Positions 17,078 to 25,883 of a stretch of DNA of 48,114 nucleotides are shown piece after piece. Made by a program: the position numbers and the translations under genes. The notes beneath the pieces were generated by a model that was given only the letters and a program-made list of their open reading frames with translations, ran no database searches and was not told where the DNA came from. The stretch lies in NCBI RefSeq assembly GCF_022763305.1, contig NZ_JALEGT010000013.1, forward strand, positions 1 to 48,114. Direction: 5' to 3'. Within the stretch, counting starts at the first letter, position 1, and each line of letters starts with the position of its first letter. This DNA is from Marivita sp. (GTDB lineage Bacteria; Pseudomonadota; Alphaproteobacteria; Rhodobacterales; Rhodobacteraceae).

Positions 17078-18561
17078 CGGATCAGAGCGTGTTTCCGGAC
17101 CCGACCTATCGGGACACGGTGCTCGCGCCCCTGTTCGACGGGGTGAAGGCGCATTACGCGGGGCACATGGCGGCGATCAACCGAGCGCATCTGGTGATGC
17201 TGGCGGAGACCGGGATTTTGGATTCCGGGGACGCGGGCACAATTGCCGGGGCGTTGCGGGATGTTGATGCCGAGGTGGACCTCGATGCGCTGAGTTATAC
17301 CGGGGAGGTCGAGGACTACTTTTTTCTGGTCGAAGCGGAGTTGAAGCGCCGTTTGGGCGACTTGGGTGGTGCCTTGCACACCGCGCGGTCCCGCAATGAC
17401 ATGGACCATACGCTGTTCAAGCTGGCTTTGCGCGGACGTGTGTCCGTGTTGCTGGAGCAGGCGTTAACCTTAACGGAGGCGCTGATCGCCAAGGCGGAGG
17501 CCGAGAAGGCGACGTTGATCGTCGCCTATACGCATGGGCAACCCGCGCAGCCGACAACCTGGGGGCATTACCTGGGCGCGGTGATCGAGGTGCTGTTGCG
17601 CGACATCGCGCGTCTCAACGCGGCGGCGGATGGTCTTGAGCATTGCCCGATGGGGGCGGCGGCGATCACCACCAGCGGGTTTCCGATTGATCGGGCGCGG
17701 GTGGCGGACCTGTTGGGCTTCGAGGGGCCTTTGGTCAATTCCTACGGCTGCATCGCGTCGGTCGATTACGTGACCGGGCTCTATTCCGCGATGAAGCTGA
17801 TGTTCCTGCATCTGGGGCGGGTCATTCAGGACATGCAGTTCTGGACCGCGTTCGAGGTGGGGCAGCTTTATGTGCCGAACAGCCTTGTGCAGATCAGTTC
17901 GATCATGCCGCAGAAGCGCAACCCGGTGCCAATTGAACACCTGCGCCATCTGGCGAGTGCGACGGTTGGGCAATGTGATGCCATCGTTGGCGTGATGCAG
18001 AACACGCCCTTCACCGACATGAATGACAGCGAAGGTGAGGTGCAGCAGTTGGGTTATGCCGCGTTCGAGCGCGGTGCGCGGGTGTTGCAGTTGCTGACGG
18101 CACTGATCCCCGCCTGCCGTGTCAATGCGGACCGGGTGCAGCGAACGACGGATGCGGCCTGTATCACGATCACCGAGTTGGCGGACACATTGGTGCGGGA
18201 CGAAGGTCTGACCTTCCGCGCAGCGCATGAGATCGCAGCGGCGACGGCAAAGGCGGTGATTGCCGAAGGAGCGGCTTTAGGTGACGGGTTCGCCGCGTTC
18301 TCGGCAGCGTTCAAGGGGTTGACCGGGCGCGCACCGGAGCTGGATGAAGCAGCGTTTCGGACCGCGGTTGCGCCGGAGACCTTTGTCGCGCGGCGAGACC
18401 GGATTGGTGGACCGGGAGAGGCGGCATTGCGCGAGGCTTTGGCGGGGTATGCGGCGGAGGCGGAGGCGGCGCGGGCTGCCTGTGCCCTGCGCAAAACCAG
18501 ACACGAAACCGCGGAACAGAGACTGAAATCGGCGTTCGATACGCTGCTGGTGAAGGACTGA
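17074..18561 (+). CDS. Argininosuccinate lyase-family enzyme embedded in an ABC operon (495 aa)
   Basis: Member of the fumarase/aspartase/argininosuccinate-lyase superfamily, which eliminates fumarate (or a related acid) from a substituted succinate. Visible motifs are HTARSRND at 102-109, AYTHGQPAQPTTWGHYL at 151-167 (His154 is the likely catalytic base partner), MGAAAITTSGFPIDR at 193-207, and the family signature SSIMPQKRNP at 275-284 with the flexible-loop serine and lysine. The 495-residue length is slightly above ArgH (about 460). It is embedded between permease and ATPase genes, not next to argG, so it probably acts on the imported compound and not in arginine synthesis. A housekeeping ArgH role is possible but less likely. 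The ATG overlaps the permease stop. Confidence 0.82.
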   Translation: MTDQSVFPDPTYRDTVLAPLFDGVKAHYAGHMAAINRAHLVMLAETGILDSGDAGTIAGALRDVDAEVDLDALSYTGEVEDYFFLVEAELKRRLGDLGGALHTARSRNDMDHTLFKLALRGRVSVLLEQALTLTEALIAKAEAEKATLIVAYTHGQPAQPTTWGHYLGAVIEVLLRDIARLNAAADGLEHCPMGAAAITTSGFPIDRARVADLLGFEGPLVNSYGCIASVDYVTGLYSAMKLMFLHLGRVIQDMQFWTAFEVGQLYVPNSLVQISSIMPQKRNPVPIEHLRHLASATVGQCDAIVGVMQNTPFTDMNDSEGEVQQLGYAAFERGARVLQLLTALIPACRVNADRVQRTTDAACITITELADTLVRDEGLTFRAAHEIAAATAKAVIAEGAALGDGFAAFSAAFKGLTGRAPELDEAAFRTAVAPETFVARRDRIGGPGEAALREALAGYAAEAEAARAACALRKTRHETAEQRLKSAFDTLLVKD

Positions 18562-18563
18562 GC

Positions 18564-19619
18564 ATGGCCGATCTGGCGATCCGAAATCTGGTCAAACGCT
18601 ATGACAAGACCGAGGTGCTGCACGGCATCAGCCTTGATGTCGAAGACGGCGAGTTCGTGGTGTTTGTCGGCCCGTCGGGCTGTGGCAAGTCGACGACGCT
18701 GCGCCTGATTGCCGGGCTGGAGGACGCGACCAGCGGGGAAATCGTGATAGGTGGGCGTGTGGTCAACAACCTCGAACCCAAGGACCGGGACATCGCGATG
18801 GTGTTCCAGAACTACGCGATCTATCCGCACATGACCGTGCGCAAGAATATCGGCTTTGGGCTGCGGACTTCGAAGATGTCGAAGGCTGACAAGGAAGCGC
18901 GGATTGACGAGGTGGCGGGCATTCTTGGAATGACCGACCTTTTGGCGCGCAAGCCAAGCCAGTTGTCAGGCGGTCAGCGGCAGCGCGTGGCGATTGGCCG
19001 GGCGATGGTGCGGGACCCGGCGGTGTTTCTGTTCGATGAGCCCTTGTCGAACCTCGATGCACAGTTGCGCACCCAGATGCGGGTGGAGATCAAGAAGCTG
19101 CACCAGAGGGTCGGCAATACGATCATCTTCGTCACCCATGATCAGGTCGAGGCGATGACGATGGCGGATCGGATCGTGATCATGAAGGACGGGCATATCC
19201 AGCAGGTGGGTACCCCGGCTGAGGTTTATCACAAACCGGCGAATAGCTTCGTGGCGCGGTTCATCGGGGCACCGTCGATGAACATGCTGTCCGGGACGGT
19301 GACAAACGGGGCGCTGCGGCTTGGGTCGGGGGAGGTTCTGGAGATGGGGCTGAACGCGGTAGACGGGCACGCGGTGACAGTTGGCGTCCGTCCCGAAGAC
19401 CTGCATCCCGGCGCAGGGCCTGCGCTGGTGCGTGGGCCTGTGACGGTGCGCGAACCTCTGGGGCATGAAACGCTGATCTATGTCGGAGCCGAGGGGCAGG
19501 AGGTCATCGCCAAGGCGGATGGGCGGACCCCACCCGAAGTGGGCGAGGAGGTGACCTTGACGGCGGCGCTGGACACGCTGCACATCTTCGATGCGGCGAC
19601 GGGCAATGCGCTGCGCTGA
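18564..19619 (+). CDS. ABC transporter ATPase, UgpC/MalK type (351 aa)
   Basis: Energy-coupling ATPase of the importer. Walker A is GPSGCGKST at 36-44, the signature LSGGQRQR at 134-141, Walker B FLFDE at 155-159 with PLSNLDA following, and the H-loop lies in VTHDQVEAMTMADR. A C-terminal TOBE/OB domain (about 235-351) is present, as in MalK and UgpC, where it contacts regulators or sugars. Such ATPases can be shared between several sugar importers. It starts 2 bp after the lyase stop and is followed 24 bp later by the GST gene. Confidence 0.94.
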   Translation: MADLAIRNLVKRYDKTEVLHGISLDVEDGEFVVFVGPSGCGKSTTLRLIAGLEDATSGEIVIGGRVVNNLEPKDRDIAMVFQNYAIYPHMTVRKNIGFGLRTSKMSKADKEARIDEVAGILGMTDLLARKPSQLSGGQRQRVAIGRAMVRDPAVFLFDEPLSNLDAQLRTQMRVEIKKLHQRVGNTIIFVTHDQVEAMTMADRIVIMKDGHIQQVGTPAEVYHKPANSFVARFIGAPSMNMLSGTVTNGALRLGSGEVLEMGLNAVDGHAVTVGVRPEDLHPGAGPALVRGPVTVREPLGHETLIYVGAEGQEVIAKADGRTPPEVGEEVTLTAALDTLHIFDAATGNALR

Positions 19620-19643
19620 ACCGGGAACAGAAGGCAGGACAGA

Positions 19644-20270
19644 ATGATCGATCTCTATACGTGGACCACTCCGAACGGGCGCAAGGTGTCCATCCTGCTG
19701 GAAGAGCTGGGCGTGCCCTATGCCGTGCATGCCATCGACATCGGCAAGGATGACCAGTTCGCGCCGGAGTTCCTCAAGATTTCGCCCAACAACAAGATCC
19801 CCGCGATTGTGGATCAGGACACTGGCCTGTCGCTGATGGAGAGCGGAGCGATCCTGCTTTACCTCGCGCAGAAGCACGGGCGCTTTCTGGCCGAAGGCGA
19901 TGCCTATTGGCAGATGATGGAATGGCTGATGTGGCAGATGGGCGGCTTTGGCCCGATGCTGGGTCAGGCGCATCATTTCCTGAAGTTCAACAAAGGCACA
20001 TCGGACTACGCCGAGGCACGGTATGGGAAAGAGGCGCAGCGGCTTTATTCCGTGCTGAACACGCAATTGGACGGGCGCGATTTCGTCACCGGTGAATATA
20101 CGATTGCCGATATGGCGATCTTTCCCTGGGCCGCGCGGTTTGAATGGCAGGAGATCGACCTGAACGAGTTTCCCAATGTCAGAGACTGGTATCTGCGGAT
20201 TGCAGAGCGTCCTGCGGTGCAGAAGGGCTATCAGGTCCCGAAATTCGTGACAGATATTCCGATGCCCTGA
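19644..20270 (+). CDS. Glutathione S-transferase, YfcG/YghU-like (208 aa)
   Basis: Soluble GST: a thioredoxin-fold N-terminal domain (IDLYTWTTPNGRKVSILLEE, residues 2-21; NKIPAIVD near 51-58; MESGAILLYLA near 66-76) and an all-helical C-terminal domain. The TPNGRK start is typical of Nu-class/YfcG-like enzymes, which reduce glutathione disulfide bonds. It is the last gene of the ABC operon, so it might act on the imported compound or a reactive product. That link is inferred from position. An AGGA lies a few bases upstream of the ATG. Its stop codon sits in the loop of a hairpin. Confidence 0.85.
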   Translation: MIDLYTWTTPNGRKVSILLEELGVPYAVHAIDIGKDDQFAPEFLKISPNNKIPAIVDQDTGLSLMESGAILLYLAQKHGRFLAEGDAYWQMMEWLMWQMGGFGPMLGQAHHFLKFNKGTSDYAEARYGKEAQRLYSVLNTQLDGRDFVTGEYTIADMAIFPWAARFEWQEIDLNEFPNVRDWYLRIAERPAVQKGYQVPKFVTDIPMP

Positions 20271-20282
20271 ACCGGGCATCGG
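20259..20282. terminator. Hairpin between convergent GST and ask genes
   Basis: A perfect 9-bp stem (20259-20267 with 20274-20282) has a 6-nt loop that includes the GST stop codon. It lies 13 bp from the end of the convergent aspartokinase gene. T-runs are poor on both sides, so it is at best a weak bidirectional terminator. Confidence 0.45.
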
Positions 20283-20294
20283 AGTGTCTTGACG

Positions 20295-21719
20295 TTACGC
20301 TGCGCGGGATAACCGCGTGGGGGCGTTTTCGATCAGTTCCGCATGCAGCGCCTTGATGACGGTGTCGGTCGAGGCGCGGTCCATCACGAATTGCACGTCG
20401 ACATTGCGCGGGCCCTGGCTTGCGCCGATGGCTTCACATCCGGCAGCAGCGATCGCCTGAAGACCCCGAGTGAGCACCGACAGGCCGTTCAGATCACGCC
20501 CGATGACGGACACCATGGCCAGACGGCGGCTTGTGATCTCGGCGGCGGGGAACATTTTGGCGATGTCGCGCTCCACCCGGCGCATCGTTTTAAGCGAGGC
20601 ATCCAGATAATGCGTGATCGTGTTGGCGTTCGACGTCTTGGACACGATGCGCACGTTGTGGCGGGTCAGGATGTCGAGGATACCGGAATCGTAACCCTTT
20701 ACGCCCACCATATCCTGTTCGAACACTTCGAGCGTCACGATGTCGAGGCCGGTGACAATCTCTGCCGCTGCTTCGTCTGCAGGTTGATCGTCGATCAGCG
20801 TGCCGGGGTCGCCTGGATCAAAGGCGTTGGTCACGCGCAGAGGAACGCCCGCCTGACGCAAGGTCTTGGCTGCTTTGGGATGGATCGCCTCCATCCCCAT
20901 ATTCGACAGTTGATCGGCCACATCGTAATTGGTGCGGCCCAGTTTGCGCACGGCACCTTCGCCGACCAGCTTGGGATCGGCTGAGGAGAGGTGAAATTCC
21001 TTGTGGATGATCGCCTCGCGTGCGCCGGTCAGCGCGGCGAGATGTGAGAACGTGACTTCGGAATAGCCCCGGTCGAACTCGTTCATCAGACCTTCGACAC
21101 ATTGCGCGTAGCCCGTGACGATGGGCATCTCTGTCGTGGGATCGACACCCTTGAAGGCCTTGGTGATCCGCTCTTCAAGGCAAACATCTCCCTGATCGCG
21201 CCATCCCGACAGATCGACAAACCGCGCTTCGACACCCGCGCGTTGCAGCATCAGGGTCGTGACGAAGGCGGAGTGCGCCTCGCCCAGACCGGAAAGCAGT
21301 TCACGGGTGTGGCTCATGTGTTCGGGAAGGCGGAAATGGCCGTAGGAGCACAGACGCTGCAGGTCGATCAGGCAGTTACGGGCACCGAGGATACGTTCAT
21401 CCACAAAGCTGTTGGCCTGTTCGATGTCCGCCGGCTTGTCCAGAATTTTGGCGTGGGCCTCTTTCATCGCATCGGCGACGCGATTAAGGGCGTCCTGCCA
21501 TTTGTGGTTGCTGTCATCATGGGCAAAGAGCGCATAGACCCCTGGCTCGCCGGACTTCTTGTGCTCCAGCAGCAGGTTGGTGATGCCGCCGAAGGCGGAC
21601 ACCACAAAGACCCGGTTGTAGACATCGGCCCCTGAGCGATCGCCGATGAAGAGCGTGTCGCGCAGTTCTGCGAGGCGGGACATGGATGTCCCACCGATTT
21701 TTTCGACAGTGTGTGTCAT
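20295..21719 (-). CDS. ask: Ectoine-pathway aspartate kinase Ask_Ect (474 aa)
   Basis: Phosphorylates aspartate, the first step toward aspartate semialdehyde, the ectoine precursor. The N-terminal kinase motif reads VEKIGGTSMSRL (KxGGTS; residues 5-16), VVSAFGGITNLL follows near 39-50, and two ACT domains form the C-terminus (VGVKGYDSGILDILTRHNVR and MVSVIGRDLNGL). Its position as last gene of ectABC marks it as the dedicated Ask_Ect form, known to be less sensitive to feedback by lysine and threonine; insensitivity here is inferred. It starts 1 bp after the ectC stop. Confidence 0.92.
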   Translation of the reverse strand: MTHTVEKIGGTSMSRLAELRDTLFIGDRSGADVYNRVFVVSAFGGITNLLLEHKKSGEPGVYALFAHDDSNHKWQDALNRVADAMKEAHAKILDKPADIEQANSFVDERILGARNCLIDLQRLCSYGHFRLPEHMSHTRELLSGLGEAHSAFVTTLMLQRAGVEARFVDLSGWRDQGDVCLEERITKAFKGVDPTTEMPIVTGYAQCVEGLMNEFDRGYSEVTFSHLAALTGAREAIIHKEFHLSSADPKLVGEGAVRKLGRTNYDVADQLSNMGMEAIHPKAAKTLRQAGVPLRVTNAFDPGDPGTLIDDQPADEAAAEIVTGLDIVTLEVFEQDMVGVKGYDSGILDILTRHNVRIVSKTSNANTITHYLDASLKTMRRVERDIAKMFPAAEITSRRLAMVSVIGRDLNGLSVLTRGLQAIAAAGCEAIGASQGPRNVDVQFVMDRASTDTVIKALHAELIENAPTRLSRAA

Positions 21720-21720
21720 C

Positions 21721-22122
21721 TCAGGCGTCCTCGGTCTCCGGCGCGGCGTAGGACCCGTCTTCGCGGTGAACCTCTGTGCCCGTCACCGGTGGATTGAAGC
21801 AGCAGGCCATGACCAGCTCTTCCTCGGCCCGCAGAATATGGCGGTCGTGCTTGTCGAGCGCGTACATCACACCCGGCTGGATGTCGTGGGTTTCGCCGGT
21901 GGCCAGATCGGTGATCGAGCCTTTGCCCTTCATGCAGTACACGCTTTCAAAGTGGTTCTTGTATTCGAACGTGTGTTCCGACCCTTCCTCGAGGAAGGTG
22001 ATGTGGAATGAAAAGCCCATCTTGTCGTCGGCCAGAAGCATACGGACGCTGGTCCAGTTCGCATCCGACACGACGCGGTCTTTTTCATGTTCGACGATCT
22101 TGTTGAAGTCTCGGACAATCAT
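21721..22122 (-). CDS. ectC: Ectoine synthase EctC (133 aa)
   Basis: Cyclises N-gamma-acetyl-diaminobutyrate to ectoine. Single-domain cupin of the usual length. It starts [11 protein letters not shown]; the iron ligands known from characterised EctC proteins correspond to Glu59 (HFESVYC), Tyr87 and His95 ([10 protein letters not shown]), with the expected 8-residue spacing. The C-terminal [13 protein letters not shown] is also typical. GGAG lies 8 nt before the ATG, inside the end of ectB. There is a 5-bp gap to ectB upstream and 1 bp to ask downstream. No ectD hydroxylase gene is present in the window. Confidence 0.96.
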   Translation of the reverse strand: MIVRDFNKIVEHEKDRVVSDANWTSVRMLLADDKMGFSFHITFLEEGSEHTFEYKNHFESVYCMKGKGSITDLATGETHDIQPGVMYALDKHDRHILRAEEELVMACCFNPPVTGTEVHREDGSYAAPETEDA

Positions 22123-22127
22123 GTCGG

Positions 22128-23417
22128 TTACTCCGCTGCAATCTTGGTGGTGGTGCTCAGAACATCTTCTGCTGCAGCAAGAAGGATCTTGAACCCCTTG
22201 CGCAGAGTGTCCTTGGGCGTGGTCAGCGGTGCGAGAACCTTGATCACCTGATCCTCGCTGCCCGAGGTTTCGATGATGAGACCGTTTTCATAGGCGCGGG
22301 AACAGATGTCGCCCGCCAGATCGCCAGAGCCGACATCGACCCCCTGCATCAGACCGCGACCCTTGAGATATGCGCCCGGCACCATCGCGGCGAGATCGGC
22401 AAGCGCATCGTGGATCAGCTGCGATTTCTCGGCCAACTCTTTTTCGAAGGCGTCATCGGCCCAGAACTTTTCGACCGCGACCTTGGCGGTGACAAAGGCG
22501 TGGGTGTTGCCCCGGAACGTGCCATTGTGTTCTGCCGGACCGAAGATATCGAATTCCGGGCGCACCAGAAGCATCGCCATTGGCAGGCCGAACCCCGAGA
22601 CAGACTTGGCCATCGTCACGATATCCGGCGTGACGCCCATTTTCTCGAACGAGAAGAACGTGCCACATCGGCCACAGCCTGCCTGAATGTCGTCGATGAT
22701 GAGCAGCGCGCCATGTTCCTTGGCCAGCTCTGCGATCCGCTTGACCCATTCGGGACTTGCGGCGTTCAGGCCACCTTCGCCCTGTACGGTTTCAAGAAGG
22801 ATCGCGGCGGGTGCGTCGACGCCGCCGGACTTGTCCTTGAGCATGGCATCAAGGAATTCCGCAGTGTCGGTTTCGCCGGGGAAGAAGCCATCGAAGGGCA
22901 TACGCGTAACACCATTGAGCGACGTGCCTGCGCCACCGCGGTGGTAGCTGTTGCCGGTCGCCGACAGCGCGCCGGACGTCACACCGTGAAAGCCATTGGT
23001 GAAGGCGATGATGTTGGTTCGGCCTGTCACCTTGCGTGCGATCTTCATGGCTGCCTCGACCGCATTCGCACCGGTCGGGCCGGTGAACATTACACGATGA
23101 TCCATGCCGCGCGGTTCAAGGATGTGCTCCTCGAATGCCTCGAGAAAGGCGGCCTTTGTGTTGGTGTGCAGGTCGAGACCATGCGCGATGCCATCGTGGG
23201 AGATATGCTCGATCAGCGCCGCTTTCATGTCGGGATCGTTGTGACCGTAGTTGAGCGACGAACAGCCTGCGAGGAAGTCGATATAGGTCTTGCCGGTGTC
23301 ATCGGTGATTTCAGACCCGCGTGCGGTGGCAAAGGTCGCGGGCATGCCACGACAATAGGAGCGGGCTTCGCTTTCACGGCGTTCGAAAATCGAAACAGTA
23401 TTCATGTCCTTGGGCAT
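22128..23417 (-). CDS. ectB: L-2,4-diaminobutyrate transaminase EctB (429 aa)
   Basis: PLP-dependent class-III aminotransferase converting aspartate semialdehyde plus glutamate to diaminobutyrate. Motifs: [15 protein letters not shown] near 48-62, [13 protein letters not shown] near 113-125, [12 protein letters not shown], and the PLP lysine in MAKSVSGFG (Lys271 in this numbering). Several starts are in frame. The ATG at 23417 has AGGA 6 nt upstream; 23420 is one codon earlier; the start most like characterised EctB proteins is 23405 ([12 protein letters not shown]). ectA ends about 50 bp upstream on the same strand. Confidence 0.95.
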   Translation of the reverse strand: MPKDMNTVSIFERRESEARSYCRGMPATFATARGSEITDDTGKTYIDFLAGCSSLNYGHNDPDMKAALIEHISHDGIAHGLDLHTNTKAAFLEAFEEHILEPRGMDHRVMFTGPTGANAVEAAMKIARKVTGRTNIIAFTNGFHGVTSGALSATGNSYHRGGAGTSLNGVTRMPFDGFFPGETDTAEFLDAMLKDKSGGVDAPAAILLETVQGEGGLNAASPEWVKRIAELAKEHGALLIIDDIQAGCGRCGTFFSFEKMGVTPDIVTMAKSVSGFGLPMAMLLVRPEFDIFGPAEHNGTFRGNTHAFVTAKVAVEKFWADDAFEKELAEKSQLIHDALADLAAMVPGAYLKGRGLMQGVDVGSGDLAGDICSRAYENGLIIETSGSEDQVIKVLAPLTTPKDTLRKGFKILLAAAEDVLSTTTKIAAE

Positions 23418-23467
23418 CATGTGTCCTTTCAAGGCATCGGAATGAGATTTGGGGAGAGGAGGCGCGC

Positions 23468-24001
23468 TCAGGCGGCGCGCTTGAGATCGCCTTCACGCGG
23501 CAGCGTGATCGAGACCATGTGTTCGGTGGCGTGCCGCCCTTCGAAGTGAAGGTCGCGGGTAAAGTGCGGTTCGTCCGTCAGGTTGCCGCCGATATGGCGT
23601 GCGAAGCTGCGGAACAGAGCCCAGGACGCGGCGTTGTCACGCGTTATGGTGGTTTGCAGAAGCGTGGCGTCGTCACAGACATCGCGTTCGATCAGGTCGA
23701 GCAGCATCTTCTTGCCAAGGCCCAGACCGCGCGCCTTTTCACTGACGGCGACCTGCCAGACGAACAGTGCATTCTGATCGGGGATCATGTGTCCCGAGAT
23801 CCAACCGACGACGTCGCCATCCAATTCAGCCACGACACAGGTGTCGCGGAAATGGTCTGCCTGGACAAGATTGCAGTACATCGAGTTCTCGTCGAGAGGC
23901 TTGCACTCTTTGACAAGCTCCCAGATGGCCGCCCCGTCTGTCGCATCAGGTTTGCGCAGACGGGGCGCCCGCGTTCGAGGAATGTCACTGTTTGTTGGCA
24001 T
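23468..24001 (-). CDS. ectA: Diaminobutyrate acetyltransferase EctA (177 aa)
   Basis: Acetylates L-2,4-diaminobutyrate with acetyl-CoA, the first committed ectoine step. GNAT fold: the substrate-contacting KECKPLDENSMYCNL lies near residues 30-44, and the acetyl-CoA loop EKARGLGLGKKML near 88-100. Length matches the family (about 165-190). The start at 24001 is used because GAAGGG lies upstream and the longer frame to 24073 would run through the promoter region and candidate operator. It is the first gene of the ectABC-ask operon. Confidence 0.95.
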   Translation of the reverse strand: MPTNSDIPRTRAPRLRKPDATDGAAIWELVKECKPLDENSMYCNLVQADHFRDTCVVAELDGDVVGWISGHMIPDQNALFVWQVAVSEKARGLGLGKKMLLDLIERDVCDDATLLQTTITRDNAASWALFRSFARHIGGNLTDEPHFTRDLHFEGRHATEHMVSITLPREGDLKRAA

Positions 24002-24017
24002 CTTTTTGGACCCTTCG

Positions 24018-24034
24018 TTAGTTCGCCTAACTAA
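24018..24034. promoter_or_regulatory. Candidate EctR operator at ectA
   Basis: TTAGTT-CGCCT-AACTAA, a perfect 6-5-6 inverted repeat, begins 17 bp upstream of the ectA start codon. A repressor bound here would block transcription or its early elongation. The same half site and spacer recur at 24162-24178. Binding by the adjacent MarR-type EctR is inferred. Confidence 0.5.
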
Positions 24035-24161
24035 GTAATGCATCGCCTCGTTCATTTCAACTTCTAAGATCACAGACGCTTATAGCGGCATTTTCCCGCT
24101 GCGATGCATGGCGTTCTTCATCGTTAAAAGGGATAAAAGGTGCGTTAGGTTCCCATTTTAT

Positions 24162-24178
24162 TTAGTTAGACAAACTTT
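24162..24178. promoter_or_regulatory. Second, imperfect EctR-like operator near ectR
   Basis: TTAGTT-AGACA-AACTTT repeats the architecture of the site at 24018, with four of six arm positions symmetric. It lies 55 bp upstream of the ectR start, suitable for autoregulation. Centres of the two sites are 144 bp apart. Confidence 0.4.
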
Positions 24179-24232
24179 ATGCTGAACCAAGCGCATTGAA
24201 GCAGTTTGTGCTTTCATGCGATGTTTCATGAC

Positions 24233-24733
24233 ATGACAACCAACGCCAACACACGCATGGATGACAGCCTGATCGCATTGCGCCGCATCTTGCGCGCAAC
24301 CGAACTGTATGCCCGCGATCTGGCTCATGCCGTGGGGCTGACACCTGCGCAGTTGCGGGTGCTTCAGATCGTCGATGAACGGGAAAGCGTGACACCCAAG
24401 GCGCTGGCCAACCAGATGGGTGTCAGTCAGGCCACCGTCTCGGCGCTGGTGGACAAGCTTGTCCTGCGGGGGCTGGTCGAGCGCGTGCCGTCCCGGGAGG
24501 ATCGCCGTCAGACCAATGTGACGGTCACGCAGGCTGGGCACCGGCGGCTGGAGAACGCGCCCGACGCGCTACAGCAGCGATATGTGCGCAAGTTTCTGGA
24601 AATGGCGGATTGGGAACAGGCCCAGCTTGTGGCGACCTTGGAGCGTGTGGCCGACATGCTGGATGCAAAGGGGCTGGATGCCTCGCCGGTCCTGACGACG
24701 GGCGAGATCCAGGGCAACCGAAAGGCCTACTGA
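24233..24733 (+). CDS. ectR: MarR-family regulator EctR of the ectoine operon (166 aa)
   Basis: Winged-helix repressor, divergent from ectA. The recognition region reads TPKALANQMGVSQATVSALV, followed by the wing VERVPSREDRRQTNVTVT, the classical MarR layout, flanked by dimerisation helices. EctR proteins in other bacteria repress ectABC(-ask) at low salinity; that role here follows from position and family. The start is uncertain: ATG 24233 and ATG 24221 are both in frame, a TTG at 24206 is further upstream, and none has a strong ribosome site. The 3' end overlaps that of the convergent mrpG gene by 7 bp (24727-24733). Confidence 0.9.
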   Translation: MTTNANTRMDDSLIALRRILRATELYARDLAHAVGLTPAQLRVLQIVDERESVTPKALANQMGVSQATVSALVDKLVLRGLVERVPSREDRRQTNVTVTQAGHRRLENAPDALQQRYVRKFLEMADWEQAQLVATLERVADMLDAKGLDASPVLTTGEIQGNRKAY

Positions 24734-25113
24734 ACCGATCCCGATCCGGGCCGACTTGCAGGCGGCTCATCGTAGATCGACCAGCCACTGCTGCTTTGGC
24801 TGTCGGGCAGGTCGCTGTCCTTGAGGCTTGTCGCCATATAGGTCTTGGCGATGAAATTCGCGGTGATCGGCGCCGTCAGAAGCAAGAAAACCGAGATCAA
24901 AAGCTCGTGGATCGAGAGGTAGCCGGTCTTTGCATAGAAATAGATCATGGAGGCCACAAGCACGCCGCCGACACCCAGGGTCGTTGCCTTGGTGGGCGCA
25001 TGCAGGCGTTGCAGCGTGTTGGTCAGCTTGACGAGACCGTAGGACCCGACAAGACCGAAGATCCCGCTGACAACCAGCGACAGAGCGATCAGGGCTTCAA
25101 CAATTGTGCTCAT
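24727..25113 (-). CDS. mrpG: Mrp/Pha Na+(K+)/H+ antiporter subunit G (128 aa)
   Basis: Small membrane subunit with three predicted helices (IVEALIALSLVVSGIFGLVGSY split over the first; then ATTLGVGGVLVASMIYFYA; then LLISVFLLLTAPITANFIA). The RLHAPTKATTLG loop is the MrpG hallmark. The polar C-terminal tail (about 35 residues) is serine-rich. It is the last gene of the antiporter operon, 9 bp after mrpF, and its stop codon lies within the convergent ectR gene. Confidence 0.9.
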   Translation of the reverse strand: MSTIVEALIALSLVVSGIFGLVGSYGLVKLTNTLQRLHAPTKATTLGVGGVLVASMIYFYAKTGYLSIHELLISVFLLLTAPITANFIAKTYMATSLKDSDLPDSQSSSGWSIYDEPPASRPGSGSVQ

Positions 25114-25122
25114 GTTCCACGC

Positions 25123-25392
25123 TCACTCGATGATGTCGCCGCGCAGCAGGAAGCGGCAATAGGCGACAGTTGACACGAACCCGACCATGGCGACCAGCAT
25201 CGCGGCCTCGAAATAGATGGCTGTCCCGCGCCAGACACCGTACAGCACCAGAAGCGCGATCACGTTGATGACCATCGTATCCAGCGCCAGAATGCGATCG
25301 GCGGCATGCGGCCCCTTGGCGATCCGCCACAGGTCGAGCAGCAGGGCGATGCCATAGCATCCGGCTGCAAACAGGATTGCTGCTTCGATCAT
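25123..25392 (-). CDS. mrpF: Mrp/Pha antiporter subunit F (89 aa)
   Basis: Small hydrophobic subunit with three helices. The loop RIAKGPHAADRILALDTM matches the conserved MrpF segment (GP..ADR..ALD). Its ATG overlaps the mrpE stop (ATGA), as expected for stoichiometric membrane subunits. MrpF is needed for assembly and activity of the complex in characterised systems. Confidence 0.92.
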   Translation of the reverse strand: MIEAAILFAAGCYGIALLLDLWRIAKGPHAADRILALDTMVINVIALLVLYGVWRGTAIYFEAAMLVAMVGFVSTVAYCRFLLRGDIIE

Positions 25393-25880
25393 TGGAAAAT
25401 CTCCTTCAGCCGCCGTTCATACCGGGTCTTGATCTCGTCCCGGACTGAATCGGGATCGTCAGTGTGCAGACAATGCACGAGGATGCTGCCCCCGTCGGCC
25501 GACAGCATTGCGGACACGGTTCCGGGGGTCATGGTGATGGTTCCCGCAAGAACGGTGATCGCCTCTGCCGATGTGACATCCAGCGGGACAACGATCCATT
25601 GCGAATGGATGTTCTTCTCGCGCTTGAAGAGGATGATCGCGGCGACCTGAATGTTGGCCACGACGATGTCCCACAGAACGATCAGGACGTATTCAAACCC
25701 TTTGAGAGGGCGTCTGATCTTGGGCCGGTCGGGCCAATAGGGCGCGGTGAGCATCGGAATGATGATGCCGAAGAGCATCCCGAGAAGCAGGTTGCCCAGC
25801 GTGAACTTGTTGACCAGCGCAAGCCAGACAAAGACCAGCGTGAGGCTCAGGAACGGGTGCGGGATCAGGCGTTTCAACAT
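25389..25880 (-). CDS. mrpE: Mrp/Pha antiporter subunit E (163 aa)
   Basis: Membrane subunit with N-terminal helices (FLSLTLVFVWLALVNKFTLG; LLLGMLFGIIIPMLTAPYW) and a cytoplasmic C-terminal domain containing VPLDVTSAEAITVLAGTITM and TPGTVS, the conserved MrpE signature. It starts 3 bp after mrpD and overlaps mrpF by 4 bp. Confidence 0.93.
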   Translation of the reverse strand: MLKRLIPHPFLSLTLVFVWLALVNKFTLGNLLLGMLFGIIIPMLTAPYWPDRPKIRRPLKGFEYVLIVLWDIVVANIQVAAIILFKREKNIHSQWIVVPLDVTSAEAITVLAGTITMTPGTVSAMLSADGGSILVHCLHTDDPDSVRDEIKTRYERRLKEIFQ

Positions 25881-25883
25881 GCG

